From Acidobacteriota bacterium (GTDB lineage: Bacteria; Acidobacteriota; Terriglobia; UBA7540): a stretch of DNA of 19,262 bases. The first letter of the stretch is position 1; each line of letters begins with the position of its first letter. The notes under the pieces were generated by a model. It searched no databases. It worked only from the letters and a program-made list of their open reading frames with translations, and was not told the DNA's origin. Location: the NCBI GenBank assembly GCA_003165615.1, contig PLWR01000269.1:228-19489 (forward strand), given 5' to 3'. Shown in pieces: positions 7,641 to 15,191 of the stretch. A program made the position numbers and the translations under genes.

Positions 7641-9128
7641 TCAGGGAGTGCTGTTTCTCTTCAGGAAGGCCGACCACCCGGGAGGTCCGGTTCCTGGCCG
7701 GTTGCTCTCGAGTCTGATATCCCGCAGCCATTCGACGTCAAACAGGGTAAGGAAATCAAAACGCAGTTCCTCTTCGGTGACCCCCGAAGGTTCTGCCGCT
7801 GACTGTTCATCACGTCTTGCCGCCAGGAGAAGAAACTGGGTGCCGGGACGGGAAAATCGCCGGACGGTCTCAAGGTAGGCCGCCAGGTTCTGATCCCTCA
7901 CCACATGGTAGCAACCACGGTCATAGAGAAAATCAAAGGGTTGCAAATTGGGAGGGGCAAGAATATCCGCCAGGACCCATTTCACGGAAACTCCGGCTTT
8001 GCCGGCCTTTTCTTGGGCTTGGCCCAATGCTGTGGGAGCAACGTCGATGGCGGTAACATCAAACCCCTTGCTGGCAAGATAGATTGCGTCGCTGCCCGAG
8101 CCGCAACACATGTCCACAACACGGCACCGGCCGACTTTACCATCTGTGACCACCTTCTGAAGTTCATCCGCGGGCCGGCCGATGTCCCAAAGCGCCGGTG
8201 CCGTGTGTTGATAATCAGAATCCCACAGCTCCAACAGGCGATTGCCCTCAGGCCCGTGAGGCAGGATTCCAGATGGGAAAGGCCGACTGCCGACCAAAGG
8301 CTTGCCATCCAGCGTGCCCATGCTGATCTCACCCGCGCCCCTGGTGGGAGGCGGCAAAGTCAGTCGAAAAACCTTGTCGCCGGAGGTTGCGGTCAACTTC
8401 CATTCACCGGTTGCTGGAATTAATTCAGATTGTACGGCCTTGCCTGCCTGCGCGTGCTTGCCCACCTGCAACACGTGCAGAAATCGCGCACTGGGGGAAT
8501 TGGCGGTTGGCGGCGTTTCGAGAAGATAGCTTTCCGCGTCCTTTCCTTCTCCGGTTCGCTTGATTTGGTAGGTTGCGCTCCTGGGGAAAAGTAATTCCGA
8601 GGAAATCTCGCCCGCGGATTCAATGATGTGCGCCTCACGGCCGGAAACCAGCGGCGCCGTTTGAGAAGAAATGCAACCTGCAATTATCCCCGGCGAACCT
8701 GGCGTCAGAAGCTCGTCATCGACGATGAAGATCGCAGGGTTCAGGATGATCAATCGGCGGACCCAGCGGGAGATCTTCACTGTCGGCCGCCCATCGGTTG
8801 CCGTGCCTTGGTGCGATTGCATCGTGGCCACGGCGTAGACAAATGACCGGTTCTCCTCAAATGCCTTGACGTTGACCCCATCACCCGGCGGGGCATCGAA
8901 AGCGGTTTTGATCACGCGTGCGTAAGAGTCAGGAGCGCCGCCCGTCGAAGCCAGATACTGGGCAAGCTCCAGGACTTGCGCCGCGTGCAGGCAGGGATTG
9001 AAGGTAGGTCCAGTGTCCGCCGTCTGCGCACTTGCAGACCACACTCCCGGCAAGAGGATTATCGCCATCACCAAACCAAGCAGTTTTTCTGTAAAACGGC
9101 GTGACGTACTGGACATGGAATTAAACAT
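7641..9128 (-). CDS. Exported fusion: heparinase II/III-like beta-sandwich plus TPMT/TehB-like SAM methyltransferase
   Basis: 495-residue two-domain protein. Residues 1-35 look like a signal peptide (SSTSRRFTEKLLG, then LVMAIILLPGVWSASA, cleavage near SAQ). Residues about 40-285 resemble the C-terminal beta-sandwich of heparinase II/III-type polysaccharide lyases, with a run like RRLIILNPAIFIVDDELL; the lyase alpha/alpha barrel is absent. Residues about 300-490 are a class I methyltransferase of the thiopurine/TehB-like group: WDIGRPADEL, SAM-binding motif I VVDMCCGSG at 337-345, acidic end of strand 2 in VTAIDVAP, and DRGCYHVV. Motif I has Cys-Cys where LGCG is usual. The acceptor substrate is unknown. 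An exported SAM enzyme is biochemically puzzling because SAM is cytoplasmic; the N-terminal hydrophobic segment might instead anchor it. An alternative start is Met5 (9116). It is divergent from the UxuA-like gene. Confidence 0.8.
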   Translation of the reverse strand: MFNSMSSTSRRFTEKLLGLVMAIILLPGVWSASAQTADTGPTFNPCLHAAQVLELAQYLASTGGAPDSYARVIKTAFDAPPGDGVNVKAFEENRSFVYAVATMQSHQGTATDGRPTVKISRWVRRLIILNPAIFIVDDELLTPGSPGIIAGCISSQTAPLVSGREAHIIESAGEISSELLFPRSATYQIKRTGEGKDAESYLLETPPTANSPSARFLHVLQVGKHAQAGKAVQSELIPATGEWKLTATSGDKVFRLTLPPPTRGAGEISMGTLDGKPLVGSRPFPSGILPHGPEGNRLLELWDSDYQHTAPALWDIGRPADELQKVVTDGKVGRCRVVDMCCGSGSDAIYLASKGFDVTAIDVAPTALGQAQEKAGKAGVSVKWVLADILAPPNLQPFDFLYDRGCYHVVRDQNLAAYLETVRRFSRPGTQFLLLAARRDEQSAAEPSGVTEEELRFDFLTLFDVEWLRDIRLESNRPGTGPPGWSAFLKRNSTP

Positions 9129-9236
9129 TCATTGGCCCCATTGGATTATCAAACGCCGAACGAAGTCGAGCCCTCAAGCTACTTTCACGCGCCCCGGTAA
9201 GGGCCGAAGGATAACACGCTTCGAAAGCCCCGTGCA

Positions 9237-9280
9237 ATTTTCGAAGGCGGAATTTTCGAAGGCGGAATGTCGAAGCCGGA
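9237..9280. repeat. Short tandem repeat, 15-bp unit, about 3 copies
   Basis: Two perfect copies of ATTTTCGAAGGCGGA (9237-9251 and 9252-9266) are followed by a diverged 14-bp copy, ATGTCGAAGCCGGA (9267-9280). Each unit contains the palindromic core TTCGAA or TCGA. It lies in the 257-nt divergent intergenic region between the exported methyltransferase fusion and the UxuA-like gene. It could be a regulator-binding array or simply slippage; no promoter elements are clear around it. Confidence 0.8.
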
Positions 9281-9385
9281 AAAAGCCGCGCGCTCCTTGC
9301 AAGACAACACGAAGTAACTTACCATCGGGCGGTTCGGGAGAAACCATGACCGGGACCGGCGGAAGGCAACAAGGGGGATAAATCT

Positions 9386-10531
9386 ATGGGACCTGACGAA
9401 AAACTTCACGCGACTTCCAAAAAGCGAACCGGGTTTGACCCCGGGCGCAGACGGTTTGCCAAACTTGCGCTCACGGGCGGCTTGGCCGGGGCAGCGATGT
9501 TTGCCGATCCGATTCCCGGCGCGGCAAGAATGTATGACAATGCCCCCGGGATCAAACTCTCCGTGCAGATGCCCTTCGACCCCACTCCCGAGGACCTGCA
9601 ATTCGTCCGCGAACTGGGAGGCGAATACGTCAATATCTGGACCGACGCCAGGACGGCGAACCTGGAAAACTATCAAAGACTGATCCGGAACGTCGAAAAC
9701 GCCGGGCTCAAGGTTTGGAACATCGGTAATCTCAGTGTACATAACATGGAAGAAGTCACCTTGAACCTTCCCGGCCGCGACCAGAAAATCGAGGAATACA
9801 AGAACTACCTGCGCCTGCTGGGAAAGGTGGGGCTGCGTTACACCACCTATGCTCACATGGGGAATGGAATCTGGAGCTCGGACCGCGAAACAACCCGTGG
9901 CGGGGCTCCGACGCGGGCGCTCGACCTCAACAAACCTCGCAAAGGGTATTGGAATGGAAAGGAATTCTATCTCCCCCTTACCCACGGGCGTGTTTATTCG
10001 ACGGAGGAGATTTGGGAGAACTATACCTATTTCATCAAGCAGGTTGTGCCCGTGGCCGAAGAGCAGGGCGTAAGAATCGGAATCCATCCTGACGATCCGC
10101 CTGTGCCGGTGCTGGGAGGAGTCCCCCGGTGCATTTTCGGCAACTTCCAGGGCTACGTTCGCGCCCTCGAAATCGCCAACAGCCCGAACATCGGCGTGTG
10201 CTTGTGCGCGGGCACCTGGCTGGAAGGCGGCGACTTGATGGGCAAGACCGTCCTCGAAGCCATCCAATACTTTGGCGAGCAGAAGAAACTTTTCAAGATT
10301 CACTTCCGCAACGTCCAGGCGCCTTTGCCGCACTTCGTCGAGGCCTTTGTGGACAGCGGCTATATGGACATGTACAAGGTGATGCGGGCCCTGCGGCAGG
10401 TGAACTTCGATGGCGTCGTCATCGGCGACCACTTTCCGGAAATGGTGGGGGGGCAGCGCGCGTCCGTCGCCTATACCTTCGCCTACATGAAGGCGCTGAA
10501 GCAGCGCGCGGACGCGGAGTTTGCAAGTTAG
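9386..10531 (+). CDS. Tat-exported UxuA-like mannonate dehydratase / sugar isomerase-epimerase TIM-barrel protein
   Basis: 381-residue TIM-barrel protein related to D-mannonate dehydratase UxuA, which converts mannonate to 2-keto-3-deoxygluconate in hexuronate breakdown. UxuA-like motifs include IGIHPDDPPVPVLGGVPRC (from 231), C-L-C-A-G at 272-276, IHFRNV at 305-310, MDMYKVMRAL at 327-336 and GDHFPEM at 347-353. By analogy with UxuA the metal ligands would be His234, Cys272 or Cys274, His306 and Asp348. A Tat-type signal, RRRFAK (residues 21-26) followed by LALTGGLAGAAMF, indicates export; cytoplasmic UxuA has none. ATG 9386 has AGGGGG 8 nt upstream. It is followed 71 nt later by a secreted protein of unknown function, probably co-transcribed. 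The exact substrate is uncertain; it could act on another uronic or aldonic acid. Confidence 0.85.
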   Translation: MGPDEKLHATSKKRTGFDPGRRRFAKLALTGGLAGAAMFADPIPGAARMYDNAPGIKLSVQMPFDPTPEDLQFVRELGGEYVNIWTDARTANLENYQRLIRNVENAGLKVWNIGNLSVHNMEEVTLNLPGRDQKIEEYKNYLRLLGKVGLRYTTYAHMGNGIWSSDRETTRGGAPTRALDLNKPRKGYWNGKEFYLPLTHGRVYSTEEIWENYTYFIKQVVPVAEEQGVRIGIHPDDPPVPVLGGVPRCIFGNFQGYVRALEIANSPNIGVCLCAGTWLEGGDLMGKTVLEAIQYFGEQKKLFKIHFRNVQAPLPHFVEAFVDSGYMDMYKVMRALRQVNFDGVVIGDHFPEMVGGQRASVAYTFAYMKALKQRADAEFAS

Positions 10532-10602
10532 CCCCGTGCGCCGGTTACGGCCTATTCGCCCTTCCCTCACATCGTTACGCAAATCCGAAAAGGGGAAAGT
10601 CT

Positions 10603-11844
10603 ATGAAAAGGGTTCTCGGCCTCGCCACACTTTGCCTCCTGGTGTTATGCGGTGGGCGACACCTTCGGGCGCAAGAAACCGTCTCCCCCGTGCTGGCAAA
10701 GCCCCAGCCCGTGACCATGGCGGAGTTGGGCAAGATGAAGACCGATGGAGTCTCCGTGGTCGAGGTCTCCGATTATGTTTTTGGGAATTACAAAGGAGAT
10801 TTTCCCAGTCCGCCGCACGCCGATTTGAACCCCAAAAAGGCCTTCATCATTTACTGGAAGGATTTTCCCTACCGCTTCGTCTTCTCCCATGAAGGAAGCT
10901 ATTGCCCCTGGTTTGAAATGCCCTCAGGGGCGGGTGTGAGCTACCAGTTTTTCGAGGGCAATGATGGCTGGGCGGAGTTGTTCAACCAATATGGCAGGCA
11001 GGAGAAGAACAGCTTCGTCGATGTGATGGAGTCCGGGCCCAAGCGCGTGTGGGTGCGCTGGACGTACTTCGGCGTGAATGTGGTGGCAGGCGAGCCCGCC
11101 TTCCGTGGCACCGAGGACTTCTTCGCCTACCCCAATGGCTTGATCCTTCGGCGCCAGTCCTATGAAACATTGATACCCGGACAGCACCATGGCTACGCTC
11201 GCGAACCCATCGAGCTGATTGCCATGTGCCCGGTGGGGAAAATGTGGTTTGATGTTCTGGAGAAAAATCCCGCCACCGGCGAGAGCCATGCGCTGTCGGT
11301 TCTGGACGTCTTCTCGGACAAGCGCTATGACGTTTATTGGAAGCGCCGGCCCCACACATTTCTCGACGCCACCTACCGCCGCACCGGCTGCAAGTGGACA
11401 GACCTCCAGTCCTCCTCCGGGGTGGTATTCGTCTATCCCATTTCCGACGGCTCCGGGTTCTGCGTGTTTGGTGACGCCTCTGGCTACAACCACAACTTCA
11501 CCAACATTAAGGAATTCACCTTTGGCGCGTATGGCTGGGAGTCAAGATCCTGGGACCATTGGCCGATCGGGTGGCTGAACAGCCAGGGCCATGTGGTGGA
11601 CGCGGAGTCTTTAAAGAAATACCCCAACCATTTCGCGCCGGACGGCATGGATTTCTTTCCCCTGAACGACGAAGAGTCGGAACGCGGAGTTTACTATTCT
11701 CTGATTGGAGTCGGCGGCGATAATCTTGAGGCCGTTCGCAGCGTGGCGCGCCAATGGTTGGAGAAGGGTGAGGCCGCAATTTCCAATTCCGATAGCGGGG
11801 CGGATCTGCCGGCAGTGTTTAGTCCCAAGCAAGCGGCGCGGTGA
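10603..11844 (+). CDS. Secreted protein of unknown function
   Basis: 413-residue protein I cannot assign to a named family. ATG 10603 is chosen because AGGGGAAAG precedes it closely and MKRVLGLATLCLLVLCGG...LRA-QE is a clean Sec signal peptide of about 23 residues; the frame is open back to 10129 but that stretch is antisense-like overlap with the upstream gene. The mature part is rich in Trp, Tyr and Phe with repeated beta-strand-like segments: YVFGNYKGDFPSPPHADLNP, YCPWFEMPSGAG, FEGNDGWAELFNQYGRQEKN, VWVRWTYFGVN, RGTEDFFAYPNGLILRR, YAREPIELI. This looks like a secreted beta-sandwich or beta-propeller, possibly binding or processing a carbohydrate. It is downstream of the exported UxuA-like gene and likely in the same transcript, suggesting a linked role. 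The function is not claimed. Confidence 0.85.
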   Translation: MKRVLGLATLCLLVLCGGRHLRAQETVSPVLAKPQPVTMAELGKMKTDGVSVVEVSDYVFGNYKGDFPSPPHADLNPKKAFIIYWKDFPYRFVFSHEGSYCPWFEMPSGAGVSYQFFEGNDGWAELFNQYGRQEKNSFVDVMESGPKRVWVRWTYFGVNVVAGEPAFRGTEDFFAYPNGLILRRQSYETLIPGQHHGYAREPIELIAMCPVGKMWFDVLEKNPATGESHALSVLDVFSDKRYDVYWKRRPHTFLDATYRRTGCKWTDLQSSSGVVFVYPISDGSGFCVFGDASGYNHNFTNIKEFTFGAYGWESRSWDHWPIGWLNSQGHVVDAESLKKYPNHFAPDGMDFFPLNDEESERGVYYSLIGVGGDNLEAVRSVARQWLEKGEAAISNSDSGADLPAVFSPKQAAR

Positions 11845-11849
11845 CGCTA

Positions 11850-12028
11850 CCGGAAGGGCGGGGCTTTAGAAGCTGCGGAAAAACTCATTGGCACTGTCAT
11901 TCTGAGGAGCAGCAGCGACGAAGAACCTCTGTATTTTCTTGAAAATTCAAATGCAGGGGTCCTTCGCTGCGCTCAGGATGACAGGATCGAGGCGTTTTTC
12001 CGCAAACTCTGAAGCCCCGCCCTTCCGG
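11850..12028. repeat. 179-bp palindromic (MITE-like) intergenic element of the HPERSEG type
   Basis: The outer arms, 11850-11884 and 11994-12028, match as inverted repeats at 31 of 35 positions, including a perfect 17-bp end (CCGGAAGGGCGGGGCTT) and a perfect inner TGCGGAAAAAC. Inside, TGTCATTCTGAG (11895-11906) pairs with the complement of 11972-11983, continued by imperfect GCAGCGA...GAAG-A/G-ACC pairing and a tip at ATTTTC-TT-GAAAAT. The minus strand reads CHPERSEGP in one frame, a familiar spurious peptide from a repeat spread through many environmental bacterial genomes. It starts 5 nt after the stop of the secreted unknown gene and lies between convergent genes, so its transcript hairpin may also end transcription. 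No transposase is present, so if mobile it must be non-autonomous. Confidence 0.8.
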
Positions 12029-12102
12029 CCCCTGGTGAGAAATTCCGGTTGGTCCCAAGTACATGGCGCGCGATTCGGCTGCCAGCTTGACGCCGTCCAT
12101 GC

Positions 12103-14148
12103 TTACTGAGCAGGCCGGCGAGGATCAATAGACACCGTGGTGGATTTATCCGGTATGTGCAGCAGCGGCCCGGGCACGCGGAACTCGCCGGCACTCTCGC
12201 CGAGAAGGTCGTGCGTAAAGTGGTCCCCGGTTGCAACCCGGGGCACGGGCCCGGCAATCGACCACGTCATGGTCAGAGCATCCAGATCGAGGTCGATATT
12301 CATATCCGCATAGGCGCCATTCTTATCGAACCCGAAGAATTTCTGCCATGCGTCCAGGTCCAGGCGAAGGGTCGAAGTCCCGTCCGGGAGAAAGTTCAAT
12401 CCTCTCCCTGTTCCCTGGTTCTCATCGACCTTCTCGCCCCCTTGGCGGGTGTAGAGATTTCCTTCCGCCGTGTTGTCGCGATTCGAGAATTGGATACCGT
12501 TGCCGCAGTGGTAGAAAATATTATTGATGACCTTGTTCCAGCGCGACGTGCCCCCGCGCGTGCCCACGATGCGGCCATCATTGGTTCGAATTTGGATGGC
12601 GCTATCCTGCATATCGCCGATCAGGTTATGCGCTATGACCGTTTCGTCGGTGCCGTCGAGAGTGATGCCCCAGCCGCCGTGCGAGGGGAAATTGGCCGTC
12701 GAGCCGCCCTTGCCCGGGGTCGCCTTCCAGATGATGTTGTGGTCGAACATATTGGGATAGTGCGACGCCTCAATGTAGATGCCGCCGCGCAAGGTCTCAA
12801 GCGTATCGCCTATGACGTTACTGGTTATGCGTGTGTTATTATTCATGTAATCGAGCCAGATCCCCATGGCGTGGTCAAGGTGGCGGATCACGTTGTTCCG
12901 CAACAAGCAGTTTCTGGCCACGTGAAGCTTGATGGCGCCCGCCTCCCAGGTCAACTCGACGTCCTGCCAGCCCACATGCTCGATGAGGTTCGATTCGATC
13001 AGAGTGTTCTGCACCGCCAACCCCGCCAGGCCGCACACACCCACGTCGTCAATATGATTACGCCGCACGATGGCGTAGCCAACGACCGCCGGGGAGATCA
13101 TGCCGCTCCCCTGCTCGCCGATATCCAGGGCGACGGAATTGACGTGCCGCAGGACGCAGTCTTCAATGATCCAGTGGTTGCCGCGGCTCATGGAAACCAT
13201 CCCGATCTGCGGGGTGGGAAACTGGCTGGCGGCGTGCTCGAAAGTGATGCCTTTGACGCGGATGTAACTCAGGCCTTGCTGCCGGGGGGCAAACACCTGC
13301 TCCTGCACGACCAGCTCAACTTCGTGCCCGGCAGGGTCCGCATCGCCGGGCAGCCGCATGTGTACGGTCAGTCCGTCATGTTCACACCAGAACGCGCCGT
13401 CGGCATGGCCGAGTTCGCCGTACTCCTCCACCTGCTCCAACCTTTTGCCATCCACATAGATCATGCCGCGGCGGAGCAGGTGCCGCCGCAATTCTGCCGG
13501 CGTAGGGTTCAGGTAGATGCGGTTCTGCATCATGTTGACCATGCCGAACGGGTTGTAGCCGTGAAACTCGATGTCATCCAGGCGCCGCTGAAAGATTTTC
13601 ACTTTCGCGCGGGCCGAATCCGTCAGATCGAGGGTGTAATCCGTGGACGCCTCCCAGCCTTTATTCGCCAACCGCGAGCCTTTGACGATGACCTCCGCTC
13701 CGGGCGCCGCCTCATAGCTAATCATTTTGCCGGCGCCAGTGCCGCCGCGGGCAGGAGCCACGCGCTCACGATAAACGCCCGCCATGATGACCACTCGCTC
13801 GCCGGGCTCCAGAACCTCGGCCGCCTTGCTAATGGTGAGAAAGGGAAGTTGCCTGGTGCCGGGATTGGAATCAGCCGCGCGGGGATTGCGGTTGTCGACG
13901 TAATAGGTCCGGGTGAACTCGAGCGGGCGCTCCCAGGAAACAAACTCGTTCCCGTCTGGCAGCAGAACGTCAGTGCCGCCTTGCCCCACTGCCCGGGGGC
14001 TTCCGGCAAGAGTGCCTAAGCAAAGGAGTGTGACGAACAGCGCACATCCGCCAATAATCCATGACTGCCCCGCTCGCAGTCTTCGCCTTGCCATATCGAT
14101 CGAGGTTGAATGGACTATAGGAACCTGGAGACCTGGATAAGATTGCAT
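12103..14148 (-). CDS. Exported right-handed beta-helix protein, GH120 beta-xylosidase-like
   Basis: 681-residue secreted parallel beta-helix protein. After an Arg-rich, hydrophobic N-terminus (MARRRLRAGQSWIIGG, then ALFVTLLCLGTLAG) comes the typical entry TYYVDNRNPRAADSNPGT...PFLTISKAAEVLEPGERV, then helix rungs with many Asn ladders. Three acidic residues in conserved-looking contexts, Glu402 (WEAGAIKLH), Asp433 (GIWLDYMNN) and Glu460 (GIYIEASHYPN), lie in the order and roughly the spacing I recall for the catalytic set of GH120 beta-xylosidases; this is from memory and needs alignment. Alternatives are another beta-helix glycosidase or a polysaccharide lyase. The start at 14148 has AAGGAG 11 nt upstream; Met19 (14094) would give a cleaner signal peptide but has no Shine-Dalgarno. 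With the GH3 enzyme it suggests xylan or pectin side-chain breakdown. It converges on the secreted unknown gene. Confidence 0.8.
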   Translation of the reverse strand: MQSYPGLQVPIVHSTSIDMARRRLRAGQSWIIGGCALFVTLLCLGTLAGSPRAVGQGGTDVLLPDGNEFVSWERPLEFTRTYYVDNRNPRAADSNPGTRQLPFLTISKAAEVLEPGERVVIMAGVYRERVAPARGGTGAGKMISYEAAPGAEVIVKGSRLANKGWEASTDYTLDLTDSARAKVKIFQRRLDDIEFHGYNPFGMVNMMQNRIYLNPTPAELRRHLLRRGMIYVDGKRLEQVEEYGELGHADGAFWCEHDGLTVHMRLPGDADPAGHEVELVVQEQVFAPRQQGLSYIRVKGITFEHAASQFPTPQIGMVSMSRGNHWIIEDCVLRHVNSVALDIGEQGSGMISPAVVGYAIVRRNHIDDVGVCGLAGLAVQNTLIESNLIEHVGWQDVELTWEAGAIKLHVARNCLLRNNVIRHLDHAMGIWLDYMNNNTRITSNVIGDTLETLRGGIYIEASHYPNMFDHNIIWKATPGKGGSTANFPSHGGWGITLDGTDETVIAHNLIGDMQDSAIQIRTNDGRIVGTRGGTSRWNKVINNIFYHCGNGIQFSNRDNTAEGNLYTRQGGEKVDENQGTGRGLNFLPDGTSTLRLDLDAWQKFFGFDKNGAYADMNIDLDLDALTMTWSIAGPVPRVATGDHFTHDLLGESAGEFRVPGPLLHIPDKSTTVSIDPRRPAQ

Positions 14149-14548
14149 GGATTTGTCCGCTCCTTCCCGATGATTTCGATTGATGATCCTGCCCCGATCT
14201 CGAACGCGCGGGATAGCATTTGGACTCTAACTTGCCACAAGGATTTGGTCCCTCTTCTCAAAAGCCAGCCATCGAATTCCGGATTGCTTCCCTCGATTTG
14301 CCGCGTCCAAGGCAAATTGGCGGGTCCGAGTATGCACTATTTTGAGGGTGGTAGTCTAACACCCTCTGCGAGCGCGCAAGTCCGCTCGGAAGGACATCGC
14401 GTAAATGATGATGTGGGAATTGAGGTGACCGAGCCGATGGTGGGTTACAAGTATATCGGGCGCCGGCTATAGTCCTTAACGATCTTTCAAGTTCTGTGCG
14501 GGGCGAGTGAGTTGTCTTCCCGATGCGGGCGGATCCTCAGGAAAGCTC
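14149..14548. other. Intergenic region between receiver gene and beta-helix gene
   Basis: No gene is supported in these 400 nt. Two small perfect hairpins are visible: ATTTGCC (14296-14302) with GGCAAAT (14311-14317), and GAGGGTG (14344-14350) with CACCCTC (14360-14366). The GGGAAGGAG at about 14162-14170 (minus strand) is the probable ribosome site of the beta-helix gene. No convincing -35/-10 pair was found for either strand. Confidence 0.5.
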
Positions 14549-15049
14549 TCAATCGTCGGCGCCGGCCACGGCGTGTTCCTTTTCAACGTTATCAGGCTGG
14601 TGAGCGGCAGGGAGGGAGTCTGGCGGCAACACCGTAGCGTGCTGGCGACGCCGGCGGAGCGCATTCTCTGCGGCAATGCGAACCACATGCAGGAGTTCAG
14701 GATCGGAGAGTGGGGGGACAATGAAATCGAAGGCGCCGCGCTCAATCGCTTGCACATAGAAAGTAACATCTGCGAACGGCGCCACCACGATGACATTCAC
14801 CGGCGCGGAGGCCTTCGCCGCCAGAGTCAACACATCCGCCCAGTTGCCATCGGCAAGCTGAATTTCCGTAAACACCAAATGGGGTGGGCAGTTAGACCAA
14901 AGCGCCAGAGCCGCTTGGGCGCAATTCTTCGCTGTGCAGATATTAATTGACTGCTCTTCCAGCGCCAGGCGGAGAGCGTCGAGCGGGTCGGGTCGGGCCT
15001 GAACGAGTAGAGCCCTGATGTTTTCCTTCACTTCTTTTACATGCGTCAT
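14549..15049 (-). CDS. Stand-alone degenerate (pseudo-) receiver domain protein
   Basis: 166-residue protein with the fold pattern of a response-regulator receiver (CheY-like) and no output domain; the tail after about 125 is Arg-rich, then Pro/Ala-rich and acidic. The start at 15049 has GAGG 7 nt upstream and removes an unlikely 22-residue extension. Lining it up with CheY, all five conserved phosphotransfer positions are changed: the Asp pair is Gln17-Ala18, the phospho-acceptor Asp is Glu62 (LVFTEIQLADG), the Thr/Ser is Ala90 and the Lys is Pro112 (DFIVPPL). The spacing (45, 28 and 22 residues) fits the receiver fold, so this is a real but non-phosphorylatable domain, or one locked by the Glu mimic. 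It likely works through protein-protein contact. No cognate kinase is nearby; it is divergent from the tRNA-like element and miaA. Confidence 0.82.
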   Translation of the reverse strand: MTHVKEVKENIRALLVQARPDPLDALRLALEEQSINICTAKNCAQAALALWSNCPPHLVFTEIQLADGNWADVLTLAAKASAPVNVIVVAPFADVTFYVQAIERGAFDFIVPPLSDPELLHVVRIAAENALRRRRQHATVLPPDSLPAAHQPDNVEKEHAVAGADD

Positions 15050-15124
15050 CTTAAGACCTCGCAGTTGACCGGATGGGAGCGCGACGCTATGTGGTCCATG
15101 GCTATTCCCCACCATCAGTGTCGC

Positions 15125-15146
15125 CGATGCCCATTAAGGGCATTCG
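15125..15146. repeat. Short hairpin in the receiver/miaA intergenic region
   Basis: ATGCCC (15127-15132) and GGGCAT (15138-15143) form a perfect 6-bp stem around ATTAA, extendable by CG/CG with one bulged T. It lies about 80 nt upstream of the receiver gene start on the minus strand and could be an operator or leader hairpin. The role is unknown. Confidence 0.4.
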
Positions 15147-15191
15147 AGGTAATCGTGAAGGGTGGGTTAAGATTAGGACAGACAATTTGCG

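Noticed and set aside
9185..10582. Long minus-strand open frame opposite the UxuA-like gene
   Set aside because: The plus strand has clear UxuA motifs, a Tat signal and a Shine-Dalgarno; the antisense product has none of these.
10129..10602. Upstream extension of the secreted unknown protein's frame
   Set aside because: It overlaps the 3' part of the UxuA-like gene in another frame; the ATG at 10603 has a ribosome site and a signal peptide.
11897..12100. Small minus-strand ORF containing CHPERSEGP
   Set aside because: It is the translation of the palindromic repeat, a common spurious annotation, with no ribosome site or conserved protein.
12157..14019. Long plus-strand open frame (620 codons) opposite the beta-helix gene
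   Set aside because: Antisense shadow of a well-supported exported beta-helix protein; its product has no domain pattern and is rich in His/Arg/Val typical of reversed GC-rich codons.
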